A DNA stretch of 64,000 bases from Aeromonas veronii bv. veronii (GTDB taxonomy: Bacteria; Pseudomonadota; Gammaproteobacteria; Enterobacterales; Aeromonadaceae), in contig NZ_CDDK01000007.1 in assembly GCF_000820225.1 (NCBI RefSeq), positions 85,710-149,709 of the forward strand, read 5' to 3'. Each line of letters opens with the position of its first letter. The stretch's first letter is position 1. The translations under genes and the position numbers were made by a program. Below are positions 27,911 to 37,219 of the stretch, piece after piece. The notes beneath the pieces are model-generated. The model was not told the DNA's origin. It searched no databases and worked only from the letters and a program-made list of their open reading frames with translations.

Positions 27911-28666
27911 TCAGCTGCGGGCGAGGCGGTTTTCCGGGTAGTTCTTGGCCAGCACTTCGCGGGCATGCTTGGCCAGCTGCGGCATCTTCAGAGAGTCGTA
28001 AGACTCGACCATGATCTCCAATGCCTTCTCGGTTTCGGCTGTGTCGGGGTAGGTTTCGACAATCAGCTTGGCCCGGTTGGCGGCCGCGACCAGTGCATCA
28101 CGCTTCACGTAATACTCGGCCACGCTCAGGTCATATCGGGCCAGACGATTCTTTAGGCCAATCATGCGAGCGCGGGCATCGGCGGCATAGACGCTGTTGG
28201 GGTAGTTCTGCAACAGGGTCTTGAAGTCCTGGAATGCCTGACGGGCATAAGCAGGGTCTTTGTCGTCCCGATCGATACCGAACAGGCTCTGGAAGAAATT
28301 GTAATCCGCCGCCATGTTGGTCAGGCCGCGCATATAGAAGACGTAATCGATATTTTTATGCGCCGGATTGAGGCGGATAAAACGGTCGATATTGGCGATC
28401 GCCTGAGCGGTATCATCCTGCTTGTAGTAGGCATAGATGAGGTCAAGCTGCACCTGGTTGGAGTAGGCGCCGAACGGGTAGCGAGAGTCCAAAGCCTCAA
28501 GCAATTCAGTGGCTTGCACGTAATTGCCAACGTCCAGTTTGAGGCGTGCTTTCTGGTACAGGGTCTCCGGCGGTTCGTCGGGTACCTTGGGTTTGGTGCT
28601 GGAACAGCCTGTGATCAAGGTAGCGACCAAGGCGAGCGACATCAGCAGGTGAGACTTCTTTCCCAT
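27911..28666 (-). CDS. bamD: Outer-membrane assembly lipoprotein BamD
   Basis: A 251-aa lipoprotein of the BAM complex that inserts beta-barrel proteins into the outer membrane. From start 28666 (MGKKSHLLM) the signal peptide ends in LITGC with the lipidated cysteine at C21; a start at 28675 is also possible. Five TPR-like repeats follow, including DSRYPFGAYSNQVQLDL and DYVFYMRGL, both strongly conserved with E. coli BamD. It is divergent from rluD, as in E. coli. Confidence 0.95.
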   Translation of the reverse strand: MGKKSHLLMSLALVATLITGCSSTKPKVPDEPPETLYQKARLKLDVGNYVQATELLEALDSRYPFGAYSNQVQLDLIYAYYKQDDTAQAIANIDRFIRLNPAHKNIDYVFYMRGLTNMAADYNFFQSLFGIDRDDKDPAYARQAFQDFKTLLQNYPNSVYAADARARMIGLKNRLARYDLSVAEYYVKRDALVAAANRAKLIVETYPDTAETEKALEIMVESYDSLKMPQLAKHAREVLAKNYPENRLARS

Positions 28667-28783
28667 CAACAACATCCGGTCCATTTCCACGAAATTGGCA
28701 AAGTATCCGTTATGCTTGGCTAAAAGAAAAGCTAGAATACCCGGATTATTTCGAATTGATACCCCCCGCTCAAGAGACCATAC

Positions 28784-29764
28784 ATGAGCCAGCATATTGA
28801 ACTGACAGGCGAATTCCAGGATCACCAATTCGGGCAGCGACTCGACCAGGCCCTGGCCGAATTGTTTCCAGACTACTCCCGCACCCGCATCAAGGAGTGG
28901 ATTTTACAGGACAGAGTGACCCTGGACGGTCAGGTTGCCAACACCCCGCGCGAGAAGATTCTGGCCGGGCAACAGGTGCATGTGAATGTCGAGCTGGAAG
29001 ATGATACTCGCTGGGATGCCCAGGATATCGAGCTCAACATCGTTTATGAAGATGAACACATTCTGGTGATCGACAAACCGGCCGGACTGGTGGTTCACCC
29101 GGGCGCAGGTACGCCGGATGGCACCATCCTCAACGCCCTGCTGCACCGCTACCCCGGCATTGCCGAGGTACCCCGTGCCGGTATCGTGCACCGTCTGGAT
29201 AAAGACACCACAGGTTTGATGGTGGTTGCCAAAACCGTACCCGCCCAGACCCATCTGGTGGAAGCGTTGCAGGCGCGCCAGATCACCCGTGAGTACGAAG
29301 CAATCGCCATCGGTCACATGACCGCAGGTGGCACCGTCGATGCGCCCATCGGCCGTCACCCGACCCAGCGTACCCATATGGCCGTGGTGCCCAATGGTCG
29401 TCCTTCCGTGACCCACTACCGGGTTCACGAGAAGTTCCGTGGCCACACCCGTCTGCGTCTGCGTCTGGAGACCGGCCGTACCCACCAGATCCGTGTCCAC
29501 ATGGCCCACATCAAGCACCCGCTGGTGGGTGATCCCGCTTACGGTGGCCGTCTGCGCCCGCTGCGCAACGCGACCCCCGAGCTGACCCAGGCACTGCGTA
29601 ACTTCAACCGTCAGGCGCTGCATGCCACCATGCTGCAACTGGCTCACCCCATCACGGGGGAAGTGATGCAGTGGCACTCAGCTACACCGCAAGACATGGT
29701 GGAGCTGATGGAAGTGCTGCGCGCGGATACCCTCGCCAATCCGGACGATCTGGTCTGGAACTGA
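28784..29764 (+). CDS. rluD: 23S rRNA pseudouridine(1911/1915/1917) synthase
   Basis: A 326-aa enzyme. The N-terminal S4 RNA-binding domain covers about residues 15-75. The catalytic motif HRLDKDTTG places the catalytic aspartate at D139, as in E. coli RluD. TGRTHQIRVHMAHI is the second signature. It modifies helix 69 of 23S rRNA during large-subunit assembly. First gene of a probable rluD-pgeF unit. Confidence 0.96.
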   Translation: MSQHIELTGEFQDHQFGQRLDQALAELFPDYSRTRIKEWILQDRVTLDGQVANTPREKILAGQQVHVNVELEDDTRWDAQDIELNIVYEDEHILVIDKPAGLVVHPGAGTPDGTILNALLHRYPGIAEVPRAGIVHRLDKDTTGLMVVAKTVPAQTHLVEALQARQITREYEAIAIGHMTAGGTVDAPIGRHPTQRTHMAVVPNGRPSVTHYRVHEKFRGHTRLRLRLETGRTHQIRVHMAHIKHPLVGDPAYGGRLRPLRNATPELTQALRNFNRQALHATMLQLAHPITGEVMQWHSATPQDMVELMEVLRADTLANPDDLVWN

Positions 29765-29876
29765 TGTGATAGGGCCTGCTGCGTCGGTTTCTGGCGTCAT
29801 CCGGCCCGAATAGATGCCAATCGGGGTTCCCTTACAGGAGCCCCGTTTTTATATCGGTGAATTGAAGGAGTCACAG

Positions 29877-30614
29877 ATGAAATGGATCGAACCCGACTGG
29901 CCAGCCCCGGCGTGTGTCAGGGCGTTGTCGACCACCCGGGATGGCGGCGTCAGTGAAGGGGTCTTTGCCGGTCTCAATCTGGGCGCCCACGTGGGTGACG
30001 AACCGGCGCGAGTCGAGGCCAATCGGGCGCGGCTGCAGCAGGCGGCCGCCATCCCGGGGCCCCTTAACTGGCTCAATCAGGTGCACGGCACCGTGGTTCA
30101 TCAGGTCAACAGCCATTATCAGCAGGCACCGGATGCTGATGCCGCCTGCGCCCATGAGGCGGATCAGGCCTGCATCGTGATGACTGCTGACTGTCTGCCG
30201 GTGTTGTTTTGCGATCGGGCGGGTACCGTGGTCGCAGCGGCCCACGCAGGTTGGCGTGGACTGAAAGAGGGTGTGCTGGAGGCGAGCATCGCCGCCATGG
30301 GCTGCGAGCCGGGCGAGGTCCTGGCCTGGATGGGCCCGGCCATCGGCCCTACAGCATTTGAAGTGGGTGGCGAGGTGCGCGAGGCCTTTATGGCTGAGCA
30401 GGCTGAAGCAGAAGCGGCGTTCGTGCCTTCGTCCAACGACGGCAAATGGTTGGCGGATATCTACCAGCTGGCGCGGTTGCGCCTCGCCCGTGCCGGCGTT
30501 ACCGCCGTCTATGGCGGCGAATACTGCACCTTCAGCGATAGCGAGCAGTTTTACTCCTATCGTCGCGACGGCCAGACTGGCCGGATGGCCTCCCTCATCT
30601 GGCTGGCGTCCTGA
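29877..30614 (+). CDS. pgeF: Peptidoglycan editing factor / laccase-domain protein
   Basis: A 245-aa YfiH-family protein. Start at 29877 follows AAGGAG by 6 nt. NQVHGTVVHQV, TADCLPVLFCD and AAHAGWRGL hold the histidine-cysteine-histidine zinc site of the family. E. coli YfiH prevents misincorporation of L-serine into peptidoglycan precursors, and relatives show nucleoside phosphorylase and deaminase activity. It lies 112 nt downstream of rluD, as in E. coli, with clpB following. Confidence 0.92.
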   Translation: MKWIEPDWPAPACVRALSTTRDGGVSEGVFAGLNLGAHVGDEPARVEANRARLQQAAAIPGPLNWLNQVHGTVVHQVNSHYQQAPDADAACAHEADQACIVMTADCLPVLFCDRAGTVVAAAHAGWRGLKEGVLEASIAAMGCEPGEVLAWMGPAIGPTAFEVGGEVREAFMAEQAEAEAAFVPSSNDGKWLADIYQLARLRLARAGVTAVYGGEYCTFSDSEQFYSYRRDGQTGRMASLIWLAS

Positions 30615-30620
30615 TGAAGC

Positions 30621-30650
30621 TCCCCGCCCTGCATCTGGCAAGGGCGGGGA
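30621..30650 (+). terminator. Hairpin after pgeF
   Basis: TCCCCGCCCT and AGGGCGGGGA form a 10-bp stem around a 10-nt loop, 6 nt after the stop. There is no T-run, so it may stabilise the 3' end rather than terminate. Confidence 0.5.
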
Positions 30651-30695
30651 TCCTGCTCTCGCCCCGTCTTGCAGAAAAAATAACCAGCATCGCCC

Positions 30696-30723
30696 CTTGA
30701 AATAGCCCGTACGGGCCTCATCT
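30696..30723 (+). promoter_or_regulatory. Sigma-32 (heat-shock) promoter of clpB
   Basis: CTTGAAA at 30696-30702 and CCTCATCT at 30716-30723 are separated by 13 bp. The consensus for RpoH promoters is CTTGAAA, 11-16 bp, CCCCATNT, so only one position differs. The spacer contains the palindrome GCCCGTACGGGC. Predicted start is about 60 nt before the clpB ATG. Confidence 0.88.
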
Positions 30724-30788
30724 TTCATCTCAGAAAGTTATGTTGTTTGCCGCGCAAGCGGCGTCTGCCTGTTTGAAGGGGGAGTGCA

Positions 30789-33362
30789 ATGCGCCTCGAT
30801 CGCCTTACCAGCAAATTCCAGATTGCTATTTCCGATGCCCAGTCTCTTGCGCTGGGTCGTGACCACCAATTCATCGAACCCGTTCACCTGATGACCGCGC
30901 TGGTCAATCAGGATGGCGGCTCCATCCGTCCGTTGCTCACCCTGACCGGGATGGATATCAATGCCCTGCGCTCCCGTCTCGGTGAGGAGCTGGATCGCCT
31001 GCCGCGCGTCAGCGGTGTGGAAGGGGACGTGCAGCTCTCCAACGGCCTCGGCCGCCTGCTCAACGTCTGCGACAAACTGGCCCAGCAGCGCAAGGATCAG
31101 TTCATCTCCTCCGAGCTGTTCGTGCTGGCTGCCCTCGACGACAAAGGTACGCTGGGCGAGCTGTTGCGCGCTCAGGGGCTGACCAAGGAAAAACTCGAAG
31201 CGGCCATCGACAAGGTGCGTGGCGGCAAGAAGGTGGAGGATGCCAACGCCGAGGAGAACCGTCAGGCGCTGGAGAAGTACACCATCGATCTGACCGAGCG
31301 GGCCGAAATCGGCAAGCTCGACCCGGTGATCGGCCGCGATGACGAGATCCGCCGTACCATTCAGGTGCTGCAACGCCGTACCAAGAACAACCCTGTGCTG
31401 ATCGGTGCTCCCGGTGTCGGTAAAACCGCCATCGTCGAGGGGCTGGCCCAGCGCATCATCAACGGCGAAGTGCCGGAAGGGCTCAAGAACAAGCGGGTGC
31501 TGTCGCTGGACATGGGGGCGCTGGTGGCCGGTGCCAAGTATCGCGGCGAGTTTGAAGAGCGGCTCAAGGCTGTACTGACCGATCTCGCCAAGGAGGAGGG
31601 CAACGTCATCCTCTTTATCGATGAGCTGCACACCATGGTCGGCGCCGGCAAGGGCGAGGGGGCCATGGATGCGGGCAACATGCTGAAACCTGCGCTGGCC
31701 CGTGGCGACCTGCACTGCGTCGGCGCCACCACCCTGGATGAGTACCGTCAGTACATCGAGAAGGATGCCGCGCTGGAGCGTCGCTTCCAGAAGGTGCTGG
31801 TGGAAGAGCCGAGCGTGGAGGACACCATCGCCATCCTGCGCGGCCTGAAAGAGCGTTACGAGCTGCACCACCATGTGCAGATCACCGACCCCGCCATCGT
31901 GGCGGCGGCCCAGCTGTCCCACCGCTATATCGCGGATCGCCAGTTGCCGGACAAGGCCATCGACCTTATCGACGAGGCGGCGGCCAGCATCCGGCTGCAG
32001 ATCGACTCCAAGCCCGAGGCGCTCGATCGCCTCGAGCGGCGCATCATCCAGCTCAAGCTGGAGCAGCAGGCGCTGATGAAGGAGGACGATGACGCCAGCC
32101 GCAAACGGCTGGAGCTGATCAATCAGGAGATTGGCGAGAAGGATCGGGAATACAACGAGCTGGACGAGGTATGGAAGGCCGAGAAGGCCGCCCTTGCCGG
32201 CACCCAGCATATCAAGGCTGCGCTGGAGCAGGCCCGTCAGGATCTTGATGTGGCGCGCCGCGCAGGCGACCTGGGTCGGATGTCCGAGCTGCAATATGGC
32301 CGCATTCCAGAGCTGGAGAAACAGCTGGATCTCGCCACCCAGGCGGAGATGCAGGAGACCAGCCTGCTGCGCAACCGCGTCACCGATGTGGAGATTGCAG
32401 ACGTGCTGGCCCGCTGGACAGGTATTCCGGTCGCCCGCATGCTGGAAGGGGAGCGCGACAAGCTGCTGCGGATGGAAGATCAGCTGCACAGCCGGGTGAT
32501 TGGTCAGGAGGAGGCGGTCGATGCGGTTTCCAACGCCATTCGTCGCTCCCGTGCCGGTCTCTCCGATCCGAATCGCCCCATCGGCTCCTTCCTGTTCCTG
32601 GGGCCCACCGGGGTGGGTAAGACCGAGCTGTGCAAGGCGCTGGCCGAGTTCCTGTTCGATACCCAGGATGCCATGGTGCGGATCGATATGTCCGAGTTCA
32701 TGGAGAAACACAGCGTGGCCCGTCTGGTGGGGGCGCCTCCCGGATACGTGGGTTATGAAGAGGGGGGTTATCTGACCGAGGCGGTGCGCCGTCGTCCCTA
32801 CTCGGTGATCCTGCTGGACGAGGTGGAGAAGGCGCATCCCGATGTGTTCAACATCCTGTTGCAGGTGCTTGATGATGGCCGCCTGACCGATGGTCAGGGT
32901 CGGACCGTCGATTTCCGCAACTCGGTGGTGATCATGACCTCCAACCTCGGGTCGGATCTGATTCAGGAGCACCACTCCGAGAAGGATTACGACGAGATGA
33001 AGGCCATGCTGATGGATGTGCTGACCCGCAGTTTCCGGCCGGAGTTTATCAACCGGATCGACGAGACGGTGGTGTTCCATCCGCTTGGCGAGGAACACAT
33101 CAAGTCCATCGCCCGCATCCAGCTCAAGAGCCTGATGGGCCGTCTCGAGGCTCAGGGCTACGAGGTGGAGGTGAGCGAAGCGCTGCTCGAGAAGCTGGTG
33201 CATGCCGGGTTCGACCCCGTCTACGGGGCGCGGCCTCTCAAACGGGCGATCCAGCAGAAGGTGGAGAACCCGCTGGCGCAGGCCCTGCTCTCCGGTCGCA
33301 TCGTGCCGGGCAAAAAACTGGTGCTGGGGGCCGACAGCAACGGCCTGACCATGACCCAGTAA
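30789..33362 (+). CDS. clpB: ATP-dependent disaggregase ClpB
   Basis: An 857-aa Hsp100 chaperone, the same size as in E. coli, that threads aggregated proteins through a hexamer together with DnaK. An N-terminal Clp-N domain (1-145) is followed by NBD1 with Walker A GAPGVGKT (near 206) and Walker B LFIDELH. The coiled-coil middle domain (about 410-530) includes [20 protein letters not shown]2 has GPTGVGKTE (near 605). Heat-shock control is supported by the RpoH-type promoter. RBS GGGGGAG lies 5-7 nt before the ATG. Confidence 0.98.
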   Translation: MRLDRLTSKFQIAISDAQSLALGRDHQFIEPVHLMTALVNQDGGSIRPLLTLTGMDINALRSRLGEELDRLPRVSGVEGDVQLSNGLGRLLNVCDKLAQQRKDQFISSELFVLAALDDKGTLGELLRAQGLTKEKLEAAIDKVRGGKKVEDANAEENRQALEKYTIDLTERAEIGKLDPVIGRDDEIRRTIQVLQRRTKNNPVLIGAPGVGKTAIVEGLAQRIINGEVPEGLKNKRVLSLDMGALVAGAKYRGEFEERLKAVLTDLAKEEGNVILFIDELHTMVGAGKGEGAMDAGNMLKPALARGDLHCVGATTLDEYRQYIEKDAALERRFQKVLVEEPSVEDTIAILRGLKERYELHHHVQITDPAIVAAAQLSHRYIADRQLPDKAIDLIDEAAASIRLQIDSKPEALDRLERRIIQLKLEQQALMKEDDDASRKRLELINQEIGEKDREYNELDEVWKAEKAALAGTQHIKAALEQARQDLDVARRAGDLGRMSELQYGRIPELEKQLDLATQAEMQETSLLRNRVTDVEIADVLARWTGIPVARMLEGERDKLLRMEDQLHSRVIGQEEAVDAVSNAIRRSRAGLSDPNRPIGSFLFLGPTGVGKTELCKALAEFLFDTQDAMVRIDMSEFMEKHSVARLVGAPPGYVGYEEGGYLTEAVRRRPYSVILLDEVEKAHPDVFNILLQVLDDGRLTDGQGRTVDFRNSVVIMTSNLGSDLIQEHHSEKDYDEMKAMLMDVLTRSFRPEFINRIDETVVFHPLGEEHIKSIARIQLKSLMGRLEAQGYEVEVSEALLEKLVHAGFDPVYGARPLKRAIQQKVENPLAQALLSGRIVPGKKLVLGADSNGLTMTQ

Positions 33363-33385
33363 CCGATCTCGTGTCGATGTTTGCA

Positions 33386-33409
33386 ACGCCAGCCCGAGGG
33401 CTGGCGTTG
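33386..33409 (+). terminator. Terminator of clpB
   Basis: AACGCCAGCCC-GA-GGGCTGGCGTT, an 11-bp inverted repeat, 23 nt past the clpB stop; followed by GTCAT rather than a T-run. Confidence 0.65.
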
Positions 33410-33437
33410 TCATATCTGGTGGCGGGGATTCGGGCGC

Positions 33438-33466
33438 AAAAAAAAACGGCAATCCGAAGATTGCCG
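33438..33466 (-). terminator. Terminator of the asnA transcript / RNA candidate
   Basis: On the minus strand CGGCAATC-TTCG-GATTGCCG followed by nine T residues. It lies about 185 nt past the asnA stop. Confidence 0.9.
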
Positions 33467-33641
33467 GGAGGAATGTAGTGACGCGACCTGACGTGGGTTG
33501 AGCGGGCCGCAGGGGCAAGCCCCCGATTGCGAAGCGCGGCCACTGCTGGCCTCGCTTCTTACAGCCTGCCGGGGATGCGCTCGCTCAACCCCGACGGCCA
33601 CCTGCCTGTTGCCATGCCGGCTGCGATGGCGCCGGCATGGC
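33438..33641 (-). ncRNA. Candidate structured RNA or structured 3' UTR downstream of asnA
   Basis: Reading leftward from just after the asnA stop, four nested or serial helices appear. First, an 11-bp stem GCCATGCCGGC/GCCGGCATGGC (33641-33631 with 33621-33611). Second, a long-range 10-bp stem, GGGTTGAGCG with CGCTCAACCC (33591-33582 with 33504-33495). Inside it is a hairpin with GAAGCG, A, GGCCA, loop GCAG, then the complement (33558-33531), and a smaller GGGG-CTTG-CCCC hairpin (33523-33512). The segment ends in a strong intrinsic terminator: an 8-bp stem with TTCG loop and nine T residues (33466-33438). This multi-branch architecture with a terminator, in about 200 bases without a convincing gene, suggests a small RNA or a folded 3' UTR. 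I do not recognise the family. Confidence 0.45.
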
Positions 33642-33650
33642 CTTCATTCG

Positions 33651-34643
33651 TTACAGCATGCCTTGCACGGCAGCTTTCATCTCGGCTGGCCAGACGCCGA
33701 CCTGTACCTGCCCGATATGCTCTTTTTGCAGCAGCAACATGGCCAGACGGGATTGGCCGATGCCGCCGCCGATGGTCTGCGGCATCCGTGCGGCCAGCAG
33801 ATCCTGATGCCAGTCGTACTGCAGGCGATCCTCGTCGCCTGTGATAGCCAGCTGGCGGCGCAGCGCCTCGGCGTCGACCCGGATCCCCATGGAGGAGATC
33901 TCGAAGCTGTCCTTCAGTACCGGGTTCCACACCAGAATGTCACCGTTCAGGCCCGCCAGACCCAGCTCGCTGTGGCTGCTCCAGTCGTCGTAGTCCGGGG
34001 CGCGCACATCGTGGCGCTCGCCGTGGGAGAGGGCACCGCCGATGCCGATCAGGAACACTGCCCCCAGCTCTTTGGCGATGGCACGCTCGCGCCCCTTGGC
34101 ATCGAGGTCCGGGTAACGGGCCAGCAACTCTTCGCTGTGCAGGAACTGGATCTCGGCCGGCAGGAAGGGGGTCAACTCATGCTCGGCACAGACCGCGCGC
34201 TCGGTGGCCTTGATGGCGGCCCAGATGCCGCGCACGGTTTCTTGCAGATAGGCCAGATCGCGGCGCTCGCTCGGCATCACCTTCTCCCAGTCCCACTGAT
34301 CCACGTAGACGGAGTGGATGGGGGTGAGCTTGTCTTCATCCGGACGCAGCGCCTTCATGTGGGTGTAGATCCCTTCGCCCGGGCCGAAGCCGAAGCGACC
34401 CAGGGTCTGGCGCTTCCATTTGGCCAATGAATGGACCACTTCGTAGCTGTGCTCCGGCAGGGTCTTCACTTTGACCTGCACTGCATTCTCGTGGCCAGAG
34501 AGGTTGTCCTGAGTACCATCACCGACCCGGCTCAGAATGGGGGCTTGCACCTCCATCAGACCCAGTTGCTGGGCGAGTTGGCGGGAGAACATCTCTTTGA
34601 CGAAGCTGATCTGCTGTTGGCTGCGAATGTAGTGCTGTTTCAT
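33651..34643 (-). CDS. asnA: Aspartate-ammonia ligase (ammonia-dependent asparagine synthetase)
   Basis: A 330-aa cytoplasmic enzyme, the same length as E. coli AsnA, that makes asparagine from aspartate, ammonia and ATP. Start at 34643 ([11 protein letters not shown]); the frame extends upstream but without homology. [27 protein letters not shown] and [14 protein letters not shown] belong to its class-II synthetase-like fold. It is divergent from asnC, whose product activates it in E. coli. Confidence 0.97.
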   Translation of the reverse strand: MKQHYIRSQQQISFVKEMFSRQLAQQLGLMEVQAPILSRVGDGTQDNLSGHENAVQVKVKTLPEHSYEVVHSLAKWKRQTLGRFGFGPGEGIYTHMKALRPDEDKLTPIHSVYVDQWDWEKVMPSERRDLAYLQETVRGIWAAIKATERAVCAEHELTPFLPAEIQFLHSEELLARYPDLDAKGRERAIAKELGAVFLIGIGGALSHGERHDVRAPDYDDWSSHSELGLAGLNGDILVWNPVLKDSFEISSMGIRVDAEALRRQLAITGDEDRLQYDWHQDLLAARMPQTIGGGIGQSRLAMLLLQKEHIGQVQVGVWPAEMKAAVQGML

Positions 34644-34797
34644 GCTGAATTCCTGTTTCAAACCCCGTTGGATGTGGTGATTCTTCAACGGAATGCCAAC
34701 TAAATTCAATATTCGATAATAGAAATAGGCTTTGTGTGTTTTTTTCCTCAAAATAAGCCGTCATTTAATGAGGTATCGTCAACGGGAGTGCAAAAAA

Positions 34798-35259
34798 ATG
34801 CCGGAAAATTACCGAATCGATAATCTCGATCAGGCCATCCTCACCGCTCTGATGGAGAATGCGCGGATCCCTTACGCCGAACTTGCGAAACAACTGGCGG
34901 TCAGCCCGGGCACCATCCATGTGCGGGTGGAGAAGATGAAACAGGCGGGGATCATCGAGGGGACACGGGTGCAGGTTAACCCCAAGAAGCTGGGTTACGA
35001 CGTCTGCTGCTTTATCGGGATCAATCTGAAGAGTGCCAAGGATTACCCCTCTGCGCTGGCCAAGCTGCAGGCGCTGGACGAAGTGGTGGAAGCCTACTAC
35101 ACCACGGGCCACTACAGCATCTTCATGAAGGTGATGACCCGCTCCATCGACGAGCTGCAGATAGTGCTGATCAACAAGATCCAGACCATCGACGAGATCC
35201 AGTCCACTGAAACCCTGATTTCACTGCAAAACCCTATCCTGCGGGATGTGAAACCCTGA
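34798..35259 (+). CDS. asnC: Asparagine-responsive regulator AsnC
   Basis: A 153-aa Lrp/AsnC-family protein. Start at 34798 (MPENYRIDNLDQ) aligns with E. coli AsnC (152 aa). The N-terminal helix-turn-helix contains AELAKQLAVSPGTIHVRVEKM. The C-terminal RAM domain contains YYTTGHYSIFMKV and ends LISLQNPILRDVKP. It is divergent from asnA with about 155 bp between the starts, where its operator should lie. Confidence 0.96.
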   Translation: MPENYRIDNLDQAILTALMENARIPYAELAKQLAVSPGTIHVRVEKMKQAGIIEGTRVQVNPKKLGYDVCCFIGINLKSAKDYPSALAKLQALDEVVEAYYTTGHYSIFMKVMTRSIDELQIVLINKIQTIDEIQSTETLISLQNPILRDVKP

Positions 35260-35267
35260 CCCCTTGA

Positions 35268-36032
35268 TCAGGGTTCGATATAGGGGATGGCGTACTTGTC
35301 GTAGAGGGCCTTGAGGCTGCCGTTGCGCTTCATGCGCAGCAGTTCGGCATCGTAGGCCGCCATCAGGGCGGGGGTCTGTGCATCCGCTCGTGCGCGGGCC
35401 CAGGTGTTGAAGTAGGGGCTGCTCTTGAGCGGTTTGGGCAGGTAATCGATCTTTCCCGTCAGCCCCTCTTCCTTGATCTGGGTGAAGGCGGTGACCAGCG
35501 GCATGGGCACGGTATCGATCCGTCCGGCCAGCAGTTTGCGCAGTTGCAGCTGGTTCATGGTGATCTCCTGAAACTGATAGGCCGGGTCGGTCATGGCCGC
35601 TGCCAGTTCAGGGGTGTAGGAGAAATCCTTGGTCACGCCGATGCGCCAGGGTTTGAGATCGGCCAGCGTCTCGTAACGGATCTTCATCAGGTCCGCCTTG
35701 CGCACGAAGAAGTGCCAGCTGTGGCGAAGATGGGCCTGTTGGGGATAGATGAGATAACTCTCCCGCTCTGCCTTGTAGGAGTGGGTCATCACCAGATCGC
35801 AGGCGCCGGTTTCGGCATTGCGGGTGAGGCGGGCGCCGGAGTCGATTAGTTCGATTCGGACAGGGATCCCCAGCTTGCCAAAGATGGCGGTGACTATGTC
35901 GATATCAAGGCCACGGTGCTGCTGATTGGCATCGAGAAATTTGAGTGGGTGTTCCATGGTGCCGCAGACTACCAGCTCTTTGGCGGGCAATCCGAGTGGA
36001 AACAGCAACCAAAACAGGGGGATCACACGCAA
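35268..36032 (-). CDS. Periplasmic solute-binding protein, amino-acid type; TTG start proposed
   Basis: A 254-aa protein of SBP family 3. A frame from ATG 36095 would place 21 polar residues before the signal peptide. I instead propose TTG at 36032, because AGGAG lies exactly 7 nt upstream and the product then starts as a normal signal peptide (MRVIPLFWLLFPLGLPA). The mature part has HRGLDIDIVTAIFGKLG and later LKPWRIGVTKDFSYTPE, typical of the fold. No transporter genes adjoin it. The gene ends 8 nt past the convergent asnC stop with no visible terminator. Confidence 0.8.
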   Translation of the reverse strand: MRVIPLFWLLFPLGLPAKELVVCGTMEHPLKFLDANQQHRGLDIDIVTAIFGKLGIPVRIELIDSGARLTRNAETGACDLVMTHSYKAERESYLIYPQQAHLRHSWHFFVRKADLMKIRYETLADLKPWRIGVTKDFSYTPELAAAMTDPAYQFQEITMNQLQLRKLLAGRIDTVPMPLVTAFTQIKEEGLTGKIDYLPKPLKSSPYFNTWARARADAQTPALMAAYDAELLRMKRNGSLKALYDKYAIPYIEP

Positions 36033-36119
36033 ACTACGTCTCCTGAGCCCGTTTGAAGATATTCCAAGACCTGATTCCAGTATATTGGATGGCACCTGAT
36101 CCGTTAGAAGCGACTGTTT

Positions 36120-36656
36120 ATGGCAAATCCTGAAATCGAGAGCCCGCTAGACGGGATCGACAAGTTGACCGTCTCGCTCTACCGCCTTGGCTTGAGTGCG
36201 GCAGCCCTGTTGCTGCTTTGCCGCGGTGCGGTGCTGCTGAGCGGGATGGCACTGCTCCCGTCGGCACAATGGTTGATGTCGCTGGCAGTGGCAAGCGCAA
36301 TCTGCGGCTTCTCGCTGCATATCTACGACAAGCGGATTCGCCTGATTCTGCAGGGATTTGGGTGGGGCGCGTTGGCCATGGCAGCGGTGGGGGCGCCGGA
36401 TGCGCTGGTGCTGGGAGCTGCGTTGGCGACCCTCTCCGGGCTGGCGTTCAAGGAGCAGTTTTGCTTCGCCATTCCCGGCATCAAGCTGGTGCCCATTTTG
36501 TTGCCGGCGTTATGGCTGCTGGAGTGGTTGCGGGTGGAGTGGGCCGCCGCACTGGTGGCGCTGGTCTGCGGCGCCCTGTTGACCTTGCTGGCGCTGGCCA
36601 AGTGGCGGATGCCCCTGCACTTCGATATCGGTGACAAGGGGCGTTACCAGATCTAG
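36120..36656 (+). CDS. DUF2301-like integral membrane protein
   Basis: A 178-aa protein with about five hydrophobic helices (from residue 20), including AAALLLLCRGAVLLSGMALL and ILLPALWLLEWL. FKEQFCFAIPGIKLVPILLP is the conserved segment I associate with the DUF2301 family. Function is unknown. It overlaps the convergent CBS-domain gene by 4 nt at its 3' end. Confidence 0.75.
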   Translation: MANPEIESPLDGIDKLTVSLYRLGLSAAALLLLCRGAVLLSGMALLPSAQWLMSLAVASAICGFSLHIYDKRIRLILQGFGWGALAMAAVGAPDALVLGAALATLSGLAFKEQFCFAIPGIKLVPILLPALWLLEWLRVEWAAALVALVCGALLTLLALAKWRMPLHFDIGDKGRYQI

Positions 36657-37057
36657 GTCTGCTGGCACACCTTCATCTGCTGGTTGAGGGCCTGCATCAC
36701 CTGACGGCGGCTGATGATGCCGATCACCTTGCCCTGTTGCAGCACCGGGTAGATCTTGGGCTTGGCGTCGGCCATCTGGCGAGCCAGATCCAGAATGCTC
36801 TCATCCGGCCCGACCGAGAGGGGCGAACGGTTCATCAGATCCTCCACCCGGGTGCGGGTATCGCAGTGGTAGCTGCCGGTGAGCAGGCTGGGGATGCAAT
36901 CTTGTTCGGAGAGAAAGCCGATCAGCCGTTTCTGCTCATCCAGCACCGGCAGGCCGCCAAGACCCGATTGATGCAGGCGATCCAGCGCCTCGGCCAGGCC
37001 GAGTCCGGCAGTGAGGGAGTGGGTCAGGCGACCCATGTGGTGGTGTACTTTCAGCAT
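36653..37057 (-). CDS. Protein of two CBS domains
   Basis: A 134-aa protein from ATG 37057 (MLKVHHHMGRLTHSL), with GGAGT 8 nt upstream; a frame to 37150 is unlikely. It consists of little more than a CBS pair: AEALDRLHQSGLGGLPVLDEQKRLIGFLSE and the ILDLARQMADAKPKIYPVLQQGKVIGIIS region (cited in parts: SGLGGLPVLDE, KIYPVLQQGKVIG). Stand-alone CBS pairs bind adenine nucleotides and usually act as sensors. The partner is unknown. Confidence 0.85.
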   Translation of the reverse strand: MLKVHHHMGRLTHSLTAGLGLAEALDRLHQSGLGGLPVLDEQKRLIGFLSEQDCIPSLLTGSYHCDTRTRVEDLMNRSPLSVGPDESILDLARQMADAKPKIYPVLQQGKVIGIISRRQVMQALNQQMKVCQQT

Positions 37058-37219
37058 GGTGGTGACTCCGCAAGAGGGGGATGCCGCCACTATGACGCGG
37101 GCGGGTGGCCCGCGACCAATGGCTTGTGCCGCAGGGATTGATAGGCACAAGCCATCGGCGGTGATCCGCTGGTAGGCGGGCTTCGTTCATGCAAGACCAT
37201 GAAAGGGAAAGGAGATCGT

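Noticed and set aside
30738..33518. A 926-codon open frame opposite clpB
   Set aside because: It is the antisense of a highly conserved ClpB gene in GC-rich DNA; the product is a low-complexity Leu/Gly/His-rich sequence with no domain.
33611..33641. Hairpin right after asnA as the asnA terminator
   Set aside because: Strong stem but no T-run on the minus strand; the real T-tract terminator is at 33438-33466.
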